A stretch of DNA of 64,000 nt from Siphonodentalium dalli. Its lineage: Eukaryota > Mollusca > Scaphopoda > Gadilida > Siphonodentaliidae. The notes beneath the pieces were generated by a model. That model was not told the DNA's origin. It saw nothing but the letters and a program-made list of their open reading frames with translations, and searched no databases. The stretch lies in contig CP136068.1 in the NCBI GenBank assembly GCA_032622095.1, positions 14,239,729 through 14,303,728 of the forward strand, read 5' to 3'. A program made the translations under genes and the position numbers. Each line of letters begins with the position of its first letter. Positions within the stretch are counted from its first letter, which is position 1. Below are positions 46,560 through 58,186 of the stretch, in pieces.

Positions 46560-47120
46560 TTATGCTAATGGCTCCAGACGTAAACATGGGATATGTTGCG
46601 CGACTGTCTGACCAATCAAAGATGCGGTTTCTTACTGGAAGCAGAACATTGTATGATTTTCATCCTGGTCAGCACATTAGAAAATTTCCTTCAGTATATA
46701 CACATGTACATACTAGTAGATGCAACCTGTGGGTACGATGCTGAACATTTTATTCTTAGTACGAACATCAAACTCAAGCTCAGGATCATATTAGGTGTTT
46801 GCGCTGAATTTCTTCTCTGTAGTTCCAAACATGTTTCCGTTATTTTGATGGCTCCAGGCGTAAACATGGGATATGCTGCGCGACTCTCCGATCAATAAAA
46901 GATGCGGTTTCTTACTGGAAGCGGAACATTGTATGAATTTCATCCTGGTCACCACGTTAGAGAATTTCCTGCTGTACATACACAGGTACATGTACATACA
47001 TTGTAGATGCAACCTGTGGGTATGATGCTGAACTTTTAATTCTTAGTACGAACATCGAACTACACTCCCTGAAGCTCAGATCGGGATCATATTATGAATT
47101 ATTCTCTGTAGTTCCAATGT
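46560..47120 (+). repeat. ~282-bp tandem duplication
   Basis: GTAAACATGGGATATG starts near 46580 and near 46860. Both copies continue through GATGCGGTTTCTTACTGGAA, ATGCAACCTGTGGGTA and TTCTTAGTACGAACATC. Copies differ by substitutions and small indels. Short frames across it are not conserved between copies. Confidence 0.9.
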
Positions 47121-47288
47121 AGTTCCAAACATGTTCCTGCACTGTACCTGCAAATAACGGGCCAAAAGAGATGATATAGATTAATAAAAGTGTTAAGGCC
47201 AGCGAAAAAAGTAGGGTAGGTAAGGAATTTTATTTTTATTTTATTTCGATATTTTTTATCCAACTGCAGAAATACCTCGACTGATGTT

Positions 47289-47448
47289 GCCCAGTTGAGG
47301 GTCAGCAAGATATGGATATATGACGATCCACATCATGCTGACTCCCAAATGGGGTGCACTCAGCCTGGTGTAGGCATAACCTCGTACGTGGCTGTCTTCC
47401 TGCTGACCCCGTCATAATATGTATTTTGTCAACTCCGGTTACATAAAA
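47289..47448. repeat. Dispersed ~160-bp repeat, copy 1
   Basis: From CCCAGTTGAGGGTCAGCAAG to TTTTGTCAACTCCGGTTA it is closely matched by 56257-56420, with only a handful of differences by eye. No pol III boxes or TIRs are obvious; type unknown. Confidence 0.88.
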
Positions 47449-50020
47449 TGCTAACCCATGCTGTGGGGAAAGTATTACTTGATTAACAGTGGAAATATAC
47501 ATTAAGATTAAACTTACTTCATGCTTAAGTAAGTTTTTTATTATTCACATACCACATTTTTTTTTATAAATTTTGCTATAAACTTGGTAAAAAATTCATG
47601 TCACTAACTTTTTATAAGAATTTTACCAATAATACCGCCATTATACCGTACTTGTATTGTGACAACTACATCCCATTTTCTGGGGGTAGCCAGTACGCCC
47701 ACCGAGCATGCCTGGTTTGTTATAACAGTAGCTATACCCCTAACATATGTGGTGATAACCTATATACATGTATATATACAGATACACACCCACCATGTCT
47801 GTTGATAGTGTTCCAGAAGTCCCAAAAACAAGACATAAAGCAGGCAGGAGATCAACTCTCAGGAAATTAAAATTGCAAAATGTATGCCCATTAATCCACA
47901 ACCCAACACACACCTGGGGCTTTTGAGACAGCTGTCACTTCGTTGTCACTTCGTTGTCACTTTTCACAGGGATATGTTAGAAAACATGTGTTTTGCACAC
48001 TAAAGATCATCAATATTTTTTAGCATTAAATATTGACTTTTTCTCAAAATATCAATAAAAAGTTTAGGGTCGGCGGGTTATTTTTAGGTTCGGTCGATGT
48101 ACGTAAACATAGTATCTCTTTTTTGGCCTAATGTAGCTCAGCTTGGACATGAGATATAATTCTCACAGAAGTTCATGGAATGATGGAGGAAAGATGGAAA
48201 GTTCCAGTGATGGATTGAAGAGTATATATACCCTCTGTTAAGCGGATTCATTTCAGCCAAACCTTGGCTGTTTATTTCACACCAGTTTCTGGGATAACCT
48301 GTGTGTCGACTGAGAACCTGTGTGTCAATTGAGGAGAACACACGGAGGATTTGTGTAAATGTTAGCCCAAACGACATTTCGAAGTAACGACGGGTTTGTT
48401 GTTTATTTCGAGGAATAATACCGCATCATATGAATTCAGCCCAAATATATTGACAGGTGTCAAGGGTCGAACTCTATACTGAGCAATAAAAAACTAATAT
48501 TAATAAATACCGAGTATATTTAATTTAACGCCAATGGGTCGTTTATGTGCGTTTAAGAGTGTATTTATGCCTAAAGCAAAGTGAAATAACGATCTTAAAA
48601 TGAATTGGCCGGTATATTTTATTAGTTATCAGGGTTACCAGGGTCGTAGTTGCATAAATTACAATATATTTTATGTTTATGCTAAGATAACTTGATCGGT
48701 ATTGAGGTTAACACAAATCCCATATATGGAAATTCCAAATATGGAAAGTGACGTGCGCAAAACAGATAAAACGACGAAATGTTGTCAAATTCCACGTCTG
48801 AATACGCGTCTTATTCTCACTTATACCGTGTTTATATCAGTGTTATTCTATGTGTTGTTGTGTATTGTATTACTTTGATCAAGGTTGCGCTTTTGTTATT
48901 CTCACAAAAGGTAAATTTGATGCGTGTTTGATGCGTGTTTACATTTCAAAATTGCGTCTGCCATCTACAGTAACACTAACAGTGCGACGGAATTCCACAT
49001 GTCCGAGCGCCATTGACTGATTGATTCCTTAATTACGAGACTAATTTATCGAATGAGGTCAAATTTTCCCATATAACAAGACTCGTATGTTATTCTGCAC
49101 CATTCTGACGAGTGCCGACTTTCATTTCGCATTATTTTCGTTTTTATCGAAAAATAATCGTTCTCTATGCCTACGGACTGGAGATTCCCATGTAAATTTT
49201 TTCAACCAAAACAAAATTCATTGTTTTGCCAATTTCAAGCTAGTTTATAGCATGGTCATGGCATAATTTGGCCTAGCGAGTGTCGGTAGACGTTTCTTGA
49301 GTGTGCACAACAAATTTTGGTCCCAACGAAGCAGGCTAAAATCCTGAAATTTGTCAATTTTACTTTGCGTGTGAAGAAAATATTCATTTAAACTTCCAAA
49401 ATTGGTTGAAATATGCTCAACAACATTCAGTTGAATGGTGACATTATTTATAGTCACCGACTAACTTCCACGATGAATCAAATTTGTTTTTATTGGTGAC
49501 AATTATGTCGCGAGAGATAAAAATGTAAATTTTTTAAAGAAAATGTTAAATTTTAGCTCATTTTAAGACTTTAATTGCTTGTAGATCGGTGTTAATTATC
49601 TTCGTCAATGATGTCATGTCACGCTTGTTAATAATTCATTTGTTCGGAAATACTTATTTGGGGGTCGAAATGTATAAAATTTAACTACCACCACTTCCAA
49701 AAACAACACCGATAAACAATAACGCTCTTTGTTCCATGCAATGGAAATGGCTATTTATTGTCCTGATATCAGTGATATAAATGAATGCCTAAAATTACTA
49801 TTATCCTGAAATAAATTTATGCCACTTTGGCGAACATGGGAACCACGGTACAATTTATGCCATTTAGGCACACTTCAGAGTGAAATCAGGGCTTATATTT
49901 CGGCGAGAATCCAAATCTAGATTCTCGTAAATATTCTTGCAAATTACCCTGGATTCTCGTGAAAAAGTATATATGGATTCTCGCAAAATCAGATGAAATA
50001 TATGCCCTGGAAATATAGCA
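47449..50020. other. No gene seen in ~2.6 kb
   Basis: It contains a triplicated TTCGTTGTCACT (47937-47960), a run of GGATTCTCG words (49930-49990) and one AACGCTCTTTGTTCC word (49723). The first stretch after 47180 has homopolymer-rich AAAAAAGTAGGGTAGG. No coding support. Confidence 0.5.
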
Positions 50021-51480
50021 AATCGTTTAATGCTTTAGAATTTTTGTTTTCGGAGATTTATATATATGCTTAAAGACATATTATGGACTTGTTATGGACT
50101 TTTTCGGGTGCGAGAAATTGATAAGTTAGTGCTCAGGCACTTTGCCAACCTGGGGAATGTTATCATTCTACTAACATCACTGCAAATTTCCAACAAAATC
50201 TACCACACCACTTCATAGAGAACATCGTCTGAACTACTCCAAATTGTAAATATTTACATCTCGATTCGGGGCGCAACTATCGGCTATAATTAAACAAAAA
50301 TGATTCGCCATCGAGAGTCATTGCATTTATCTAATATATAAGAATGACGTTGTGTATCATCCATTTGAATTAATATTCGTAACGAATAACTACTTTGAGA
50401 AAGATTATTCTTAATTTCTATTTGATCACTCTGCCCGGTGTCTGCCGGAGTGTTTCACATCACTTTAATCAAGGAAGACTGTTCAGAAAAACTGCATTTC
50501 AAGAAATCGTTTAATGCTTTAGAATTTTGGTTTTCGGAGATTTATATATATGCTTAAAGACATATTATGGACTTGTTATGGACTTTTTCGGGTGCGAGAA
50601 ATTGATAAGTTAGTGCTCAGGCACTTTGCCAACCTGGGGAATGTTATCATTCTACTAACATCACTGAAAATTTCCAACAAAATCTACCACACCATTTCAT
50701 AGAGAACATCGTCTGAACTACTCCAAATTGTAAATATATACATCTCGATTCGGGGCGCAACTATCGGCTATAATTAAACAAAAATTATTTCGCCATCGAG
50801 AGTCATTGCATTTAAAGGTACTCAACCCGTAAAGAGGGTCCCCATCTCAACAGATTCCAACAACAACAATCCGATCAGAGGGTCCTATATTACTATTTCT
50901 TTGGCTTTGGGGGTAACAAATATTTGATTCGAGTCGAGGAACCCATCAAACAAAGCTCAGAGTTATTAGATATTGATTTTTGAAAATTCTTATGTTCTCG
51001 AGATGAGTACTAATAGCTGCCGTCAATTTGGTAACCTGCTCGAGATTTTACGCCAAAATTCTATTCAAACAGACAAGGATGGATAACTCTATAATCAAGT
51101 GGGTAATAATAACGAATTTTTTGATTGTCTTCTGGGCCAGAAAGAATTCCCGATAATGAAAAATAATAGATTTCTAAAATCGATATCTAACAAATCTGAG
51201 CTTTGATGGGTGACTTCCTCGACTCGAATCAAATATTTTTGACCCCCGAAGCCATTGAAATAGTAATTGAGAGGAGTTTTATCGGGTTGAGTACCTTTAA
51301 ATTTAACTAATATATAAGAATGACGTTGTGTATCATCCATTTAGATTAATATTCGTAACAAATAACTACTTTGAGAAAGATTATTCTTAATTTCTATTTG
51401 ATCACTCTGCCCGTTGTCTGCCGGGGTGTTTCACATCACTTTAATCAAGGAAGACTGTTCAGAAAAACTGCATTTCAAGA
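50021..51480 (+). repeat. Family Y, 484-bp unit in tandem duplicate; second copy split by a MITE
   Basis: AATCGTTTAATGCTTTAGAA begins at 50021 and 50505. The first copy is uninterrupted to 50504. The second runs to 50811, is broken by the fold-back MITE (50812-51300), and resumes at 51301-51480. The unit includes GACTCTCGATGGCGAA (inverse) and AATATATAAGAATGACG, shared with copies at 16985 and 60290. Confidence 0.92.
50812..51300. mobile_element. TTAA-flanked fold-back MITE with long arms (489 bp)
   Basis: It starts TTAAAGGTACTCAACCCG and ends with the exact complement CGGGTTGAGTACCTTTAA. The inverted similarity continues for roughly 160 bp: TATTTGATTCGAGTCGAGGA (50919) pairs with TCCTCGACTCGAATCAAATA (51217). 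The first family Y copy gives the uninterrupted site, with small differences next to the join. Confidence 0.88.
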
Positions 51481-51547
51481 TCACCAAACAACTTTCCTTT
51501 TTAGGGCCACCACATCTTTCCAAAGATGTACTTCTTCCATTTTGCTA

Positions 51548-51862
51548 TCAAAGACCGAAAAATGTCGTTAAACTAGAGATCCAAATACCCACTAAGGGCC
51601 CCTATATCTTGAAATATTAAAGACCGAGAATGTCGTTAAACTATAAAGACCGAAAAATGTCGTTAAACTGGAGATCCAAATATCCCCTATATCTTGAGAT
51701 ATTATAAAGACCGAAAAATGTCATTAAACTATTAAAGACCGAAAAATGTCGTTAAACTACAAAGACCGAAAAATGTCGTTAAACTAGAGATCCAAACATC
51801 CCCATCCCCTATTTTTTTTAGACAATTAAGAACGAAATATGTCGTTACACCATTAATATATA
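51548..51862 (+). repeat. Minisatellite with ~28-bp unit and higher-order pattern
   Basis: AAAGACCGAAAAATGTCGTT or close variants occur at about 51550, 51620, 51645, 51706, 51736, 51764 and 51829. Some units are followed by GAGATCCAAATA plus CCCCTATATCTTGA, giving a longer composite repeat of ~95 bp. Confidence 0.93.
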
Positions 51863-52110
51863 ATTTGTGTTTATGAAAGTCTGGCACCCATTAGCAGTTT
51901 GTTTTCAGTACATTTTAATATTCATTGGAACGTAAACAATTATTCGCTGACAGAAATCATGTTAATATTGCCTTTCGTTACTGGTTTCCTCGACTCAAAT
52001 ATTTCTCACTGCTCAATACTTATAATTAAAAAAAATGTTCTGTGTTTTGTGTCACTTCTTAATAGCATTATGTATTCTGCTATTGACAAGAAAAAAAGTT
52101 GCAGTATACG

Positions 52111-52608
52111 TTAAAGGTACGGAAGGCCTTATTGGGTATCCTGTGAACATATTTCCACCTGCCAAAAACCGCTACAAACGAAAATAATATTCAAATATAG
52201 ACATACTTTGTTAATATACAAATGAGAAATATCTCATAAACAGTATGTTATTGTCGTAAAGTTGACGATTGTTATGTAAACAAAGCATAAAAAGTTACTT
52301 TCTTGGTGTTTCTTTATATTATGATGGTAAACATAAAGAGCGTTCTTTGTTGCTCAATTCCTTATTTGGAAATAATAAAGAGCGTTTATACCATTTGTGT
52401 GTGATTAGCCAGTAGCATTGTGCTGCCTTCTATAACACAATCAGACTCTTGTTTAGGTAAAATTTAGTAGGACTTTATGTGAGCATGATGTTTACGCGAT
52501 AGTGATCGTATATTTGAACCAAAATGTATGCGTTTTAATATTTTTCTGTTTACGGTGTTTGGAACAAATATGAATATTTTCGACAACTAAGCCCCCTCGT
52601 CCCTTTAA
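52111..52608 (+). mobile_element. TTAA-flanked MITE, family A
   Basis: It begins TTAAAGGTACGGAAGGCCTT and ends CCTTTAA with inverted tips (CCCCCTCGTCCCTTTAA is slightly decayed). It shares CAAAAACCGCTACAAACG, GTTATTGTCGTAAAGTTGAC and the two AAAGAGCGTT words (52336 and 52376) with the copy in the hAT. Confidence 0.86.
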
Positions 52609-53589
52609 TATAATTAATATAACATCCCTCATCCAATAATCTCCAAATTGCATATCTAATTTCAATCCTAGTTACACGTCACGCCGCCCCTCATCATTTG
52701 CCAATTGTACACCCTTTTTTTTGCTGCTGCTGCAACTGTTCAATTTCTTTAAAAATTATTGAAAATATGGCCCTCCCGCCCGCCGACATTTACCTCTGAT
52801 TATTTGTTTATCATCGGTCCGCACCAAAATTGAGCACACGTCCCTATATAATATACCTATTTAAACCGAGTATACACGGTGGTGTACTATATCAACCGTT
52901 CATTTAACCGTTTAGGTAGCATATTTCCACGTATACGTTATCACGACAAATCCCTGCTGATCTGTTATTAATGAACAAAACACTTAACATGTCAACACAC
53001 TCTGGCCCGCCAATGCTACAGTGTATAAACGTAACGGGGCAAATATGCACATTATATTGGCAGCTAACGAGAGCATTCATCATCAGCAATCTGCTCACCC
53101 CTTTTAGCCGATACGATGGAAACTAAACGATTTGTTACTTCTAATTACCCGTACTTAATTACACTACTTGCGTGTTAATAAAGTACGACCCCATTACCAC
53201 TAAAGGTGAAACATGGGATTTAGAACATTAATACATAGTTCCACATTCAAGGTTCGTCTTGTGTAATCGTATGTCAGTTGTAACGTTGTGAAACCGCAAA
53301 CGAACTGAATTATTCTATTGCTAAATAGTTCATGGCTGACCTGATGCATGCATCTTAGTTTTCTTGTGATATATCACACACGGTTCTAGGCCTTATGCCG
53401 ACCCGTTATAATAAGTTTGGGTGCCCGGAGCCTGGGTTCCCAAAATTAAGTATAACCGAACCGCAATATTCAGAATTTGTCATGCTTTTGTACATTAATT
53501 TTATTTGGGAAAACGCTGAAAGATCTAATTAAATGCGAAAAAAGCATTGGACGTAACAATAAACAGTGCCATTGTAGCTATATATAACA
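52609..53589. other. No gene seen
   Basis: It holds the AAATAGTTCATGGCTGACCT and GATGCATGCAT words shared with 33631. Otherwise nothing recognisable. Confidence 0.5.
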
Positions 53590-54214
53590 CTAGCAGGTGG
53601 ACTCGACTTCGTCCGGGCTGTTTCCCCTCTGCTTTTTGGCGAATTGACCTTGAATTGTCCATTTTGAAGGTCAAGGTCAGGTGGGGTCACGATTTGACCC
53701 GTCCAAAACACTGGCCGGACAAAAGTACCCCACAAAAGTAAGTACCCGTCGAAATCCATCTGGATTTACCCGATTTGACATTGAATTGATCATTTTGAAG
53801 GTCAAGGTTAGGGTCACAATTTGACCCATCCAAAACACTCAGTGAACAAAAGTAACCCTATGTATAAAATTTCGTCGAAATCCCATCAATATTCGCGATT
53901 TGACATTGAATTGACCCGATTTCAAGGTCAAGGTCATGTCGCACGGGCAAACGAATAGGCTTACGACACTCCCCATACTAAAGTATCCCCAGACACTAAT
54001 TTTCATCGAAATCCCGTGATAATCGGGCGATTTACCTTAAAATGACCCGATTTCAAGGTCAAGGTCATTTCGCACGGGCAAATTAATAGGCCCATGCCAC
54101 TCCCCGGCCGAAAGTACCCCCACATACCAAATTTCATCGAAATCGGTTCGGTCGTTTTCGAGTCCATCGCGAACACACAGACAGACAGACAGATTTCCCA
54201 AAATATATAATAGA
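53590..54214 (-). mobile_element. Non-autonomous Helitron, second family (625 bp)
   Basis: On the minus strand it begins TCTATTATATATTTTGGGAA (54214 downward), runs into (CTGT)n, and ends in CTAG (53593-53590) followed by T. A short GGAC/GTCC stem lies near the 3' end. The body has four copies of a ~125-bp unit containing TTGAAGGTCAAGGTCA or TTTCAAGGTCAAGGTCA and GTACCCC words (about 53660, 53795, 53925 and 54050). Confidence 0.8.
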
Positions 54215-54635
54215 CTAGCCGATGAGCCCGACGTTGCCCGGGCTATTCAAAAACCAAATTTCAAGTCGATAGCTCCACCCGTTTACGAGATGTGGTAACC
54301 AAATTTCAAGTCGATAGCTCCACCCGTTTCCGAAATCTGGTCTGCGCATGCGCGAAGCTTGCTTTGCACGGGCTCGGCGATCCGATAAAATTCGTATCCG
54401 GGGCAAGATACATTCACATAGCAAATTTCAAGTCGATAGCTCCACCCGTTTCCGAGATCTCGTCTGCGCATGCGCTGCACGGGCGTCGCACGGGCTCGCC
54501 AATGACGCCCGTCTGGTCAATCTACACACACGTACCAAGTTTCGTCCCGATCGGTCGAGAATCGTAGATTTGTATAAATGACATACAGACATACAGACAA
54601 ACAAACAAACAGATGTCTTCAAAATATATATGAGA
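54215..54635 (-). mobile_element. Helitron of the 122-bp-repeat family, copy a (421 bp)
   Basis: The minus-strand start TCTCATATATATTTTGAAG (54635 downward) and 3' CTAG (54218-54215) abut the neighbours without any spacer. The 3' hairpin uses GCCCG/CGGGC at 54226-54243. It contains one to two 122-bp units. Confidence 0.85.
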
Positions 54636-55726
54636 CTAGCCGATGAGCCCGACGTTGTCCGGGCTATTCAAAAACCAAATTTCAAGTCGATAGCTCCACC
54701 TGTTTCCGAGATCTGGTCTGCGCGAAGCTGGCGTCGCACAGGCTCGGCGACCCGATAAAATTTGTATCCGGGGCAAGATACATTCACATACCAAATTTCA
54801 AGTCGATAGCTCCACCCGTTTCCGAGATCGCGTCTGCGCATAAGCGAAGCTGGCGTCGCACGGGCTCCGCAACCCGATAAAATTCGTATCCGGGACAAGA
54901 TACATTCACATACCAAATTTCAAGTCGATAGCTCCACCTGTTTCCGAGATCGCGTCTGCGCATAAGCGAAGCTGGCGTCGCACGGGCTCCGCGACCCGAT
55001 AAAATTCGTATCCGGGACAAGATACATTCACATACCAAATTTCAAGTCGATAGCTCCACCCGTTTCCGAGATCTGGTCTGCGCATGTGCGAAGCTGGTGT
55101 CGCACGGGCTCGGCGACCCGATAAAATTCGTATCCGGGACAAGATACATTCAAATAGCAAATTTCAAGTCGATAGCTCCACCCGTTTCCGAGATCTCGTC
55201 TGCGCATAAGCGAAGCTGGCGTCGCATGGGCTCCGCGACCCGATAAAATTCGTATCCGGGACAAGATACATTCACATACCAAATTTCAAGTCGATAGCTC
55301 CACCCGTTTCCGAGATCTGGTCTGCGCATGCGCGAAGCTGGTGTCGCACGGGCTCGGCGACCCGATAAAATTCGTATCCGGGACAAGATACATTCAAATA
55401 GCAAATTTCAAGTCGATAGCTCCACCCGTTTCCGAGATCTGGTCTGCGCATGCGCGAAGCTGGTGTCGCACGGGCTCGGCGACCCGATAAAATTCGTATC
55501 CGGGACAAGATACATTCAAATAGCAAATTTCAAGTCGATAGCTCCACCCGTTTCCGAGATCTCGTCTGCGCATGCGCGAAGCGGGCTCGCCAATACGACA
55601 ACGACGACCGCCTGGTCCAACTACACACACGTACCAAGTTTCGTCCCGATCGGTCGAGAATCGTAGATTTGTATAAATGACATACAGACATACAGACAAA
55701 CAAACAAACAGAGGTCTTCAAAATAT
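54636..55726 (-). mobile_element. Helitron of the 122-bp-repeat family, copy b (1.09 kb, expanded array)
   Basis: 3' CTAG at 54636-54639. The body holds about seven units of exactly 122 bp; minus-strand frames recur at that step (54784, 54906, 55028, 55150, 55272, 55394). The 5' tip is cut: GTCTTCAAAATAT is followed directly by CCGATGAGTCC of the next copy, with the CTAG/TCTCATAT junction missing. Confidence 0.85.
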
Positions 55727-56186
55727 CCGATGAGTCCGACGTTGTCCGGGCTATTCAAAAACCAAATTTCAAGTCGATAGCTCTACCCGTTTCCGATATC
55801 TGGTCTGCGCGAAGCTGGCGTCGCACAGGCTCGGCGACCCGATAAAATTCGTATCCGGGGCAAGATACATTCACATACCAAATTTCAAGTCGATAGCTCC
55901 ACCCGTTTCCGAGATCTCGTCTGCGCATGCGCGAAGCTGGCGTCGCACGGGCTCGGCGACCCGATAAAATTTGTATCCGGGACAAGATACATTCACATAG
56001 CAAATTTCAAGTCGATAGCTCCACCCGTTTCCGAGATCTCGTCTGCGCATGCGCGAAGCGGGCGCCGCACGGGCTCGCCAATACGACAACGACGACCGCC
56101 TGGTCAAACTACACACACGTACCAAGTTTTGTCCCGATCGTAGATTTGTATAAATGACATACATACAGACAGAGGTCTTCAAAATA
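55727..56186 (-). mobile_element. Helitron of the 122-bp-repeat family, copy c (both tips eroded)
   Basis: It starts at CCGATGAGTCCGACGTTGTC without its CTAG and ends GTCTTCAAAATA followed by unrelated DNA. It has two full units and a partial one. Confidence 0.82.
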
Positions 56187-56256
56187 CAAGAATACAGGAT
56201 ATAGAAAAATAATCATAAATAGGATTGAATCATCAAGTGCATAAGATCAGTTACTT

Positions 56257-56420
56257 GCCCAGTTGAGGGTCAGCAAGATATGGATACCGGTATATGACGA
56301 TCCACATCATGTTGACTCCCAAATGGGGTGCACTCAGTCTGGTGTTGGCATAACCTCGTCCGTGGCCGTCTTCCTGCTGACCCCATCATAATATGTATTG
56401 TGTCAACTCCGGTTATGTCA
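56257..56420. repeat. Dispersed ~160-bp repeat, copy 2
   Basis: Same sequence and orientation as 47289-47448, with a 6-bp insertion (ACCGGT in GGATACCGGTATATGACG). Confidence 0.88.
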
Positions 56421-58186
56421 ACGATTAAATGTGATACTTATTATATAGCAGACATACGGTATGTGTATGTTCTTCTTAATTTGACGGACCCGAGGGAGTG
56501 TGGCATGTGGTCCCGCGGGTTTCTTAAATAGACATTTATGTAAACCAAGGTTACCCTCATTTTTGAAGAAAGCCGCCAGGCCAGTTAGATGAGATCCAAA
56601 TAGAACGCTAAAACAGTATATTGTTGAATGTGATGGAAGGGGGTGGAGTCACTGCACGGTGCATACGGGTTTGAAGTGTCACGCATATACTAAGTAGCAA
56701 ATCGGGATCAACAAATCTAAAACGAACTGTGCTTGCATTCAGAATTTAAGAGTTATAGTGCCATCGTTAACATGTGCAATCTGGGCAGTATGGGTTATTA
56801 CAAGTCACTGACGTGGGATATGAATCGATGAATTTACTGATAATTTTTTTTTTAAATTGCATCTTGTTGTGTCTTAATCACGAGGAGATATATCTTAGCC
56901 ACGAGAAGATATTTGCAAATAGTGGATAAATATGCCCAAAGTCGAGGTAGAACAAAGGAGCTAGATTTTAACAATTGAATAATTATTAATCAATAATTAT
57001 ATTTATATCTGTTTGGTTTAGTAAGCACAATTGGTTGAGCATTCACATACTAATATAATAGAAGTAATGTGCCACACACATATGTAAAATGATCAAGAAC
57101 TTTTGACATAAAACATAGTAAATAACTCATTAAACATTGCCATTAGCAATTATTTTATGTTCTGCCCTGCCAGTGTGAACCAATTTACATCAGCGTGAAT
57201 TAAATTAAATAAATTAATCAAATAAAAATGAAATTTAGAGACATTATATATCGGAAATTTGAGTCTATATATATACTCCTTAATATTACCAACTTAACTG
57301 TGAAGTTATTTTTTTTTATTTTTTTGTAAGTATCACTGTTAATTGATACATTTAAAGCCATTGATAATAAATCAAATTTTGGGAAAATGAACAATTTGAT
57401 GATACAACTTGAGTATAATATTATGACATACTGAAAAGAATAATAAAAGATACTTTAGTAAATATGTGACAGAATTGTTTGGGTCTTGTTAATTGAGAGT
57501 ACCACTTATCATAATTACGCAATGACTTACAATGCGCATCAATGACATTGCAAATCAAATGGTGTTATTTCTTTGTGTGTCAAAATGACGCTGCAAGAAA
57601 TTATGGCTAAATGTTGGCTGGAGGGAATAACTTTGGTCATATGTGCATTGGGTTTTGGGTTAAGAATTTGCTATCTAAAATATGACAATCTACCAACATA
57701 ATAGCACAATATACTTTTAAGGCTTTTGAACATACTCAGATTCACCCCCTCCCCCAACCACAAGCCATCACCATTTCTGGTCATAGGACTGTGGCCATCT
57801 GGACAGTACCTAAATGGTGCCCAAACATGAAACCTGGATCATTGCCTATATATCCAAAAATGTTTTTCAATTTTAATGACGATATATTCTTCGAGAATAA
57901 GTTGTATATAGTTTCCAGGGCATAAAATAATAAACATTGAATCAAAAACATGAAAACATATCCGACCACTAAGCATCTGTAACTTATAATATGGGTAGAA
58001 TAATACATCAATAATTATGTTTTTTTGTAGTTACTAATTATATTGTTGAACATCATTATTCGGACAAAGTGATAGCTACACAGATATCTGTTGTCGACAT
58101 AAATTCAATAGCTATTCTGACAGTACAATGTGACCACACACACTCTGAATATAAGGGAACTTAACCCTTTCATGACGGGAGCTGCG
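56421..58186. other. No gene seen in ~1.8 kb
   Basis: Very AT-rich from 56980 to 57480. No reading frame or repeat that I recognise. Confidence 0.55.

Noticed and set aside
46307-46898. Two overlapping frames of 145 and 101 codons
   Set aside because: They cross a palindrome and a tandem duplication, and the duplicated units do not keep the same frame.
54215-56182. A ladder of minus-strand frames of about 84 codons at 122-bp steps, which could look like a tandem gene family
   Set aside because: They are translations of the Helitron's 122-bp tandem unit. The period is not a multiple of 3 and frames end within the next unit; no protein family.
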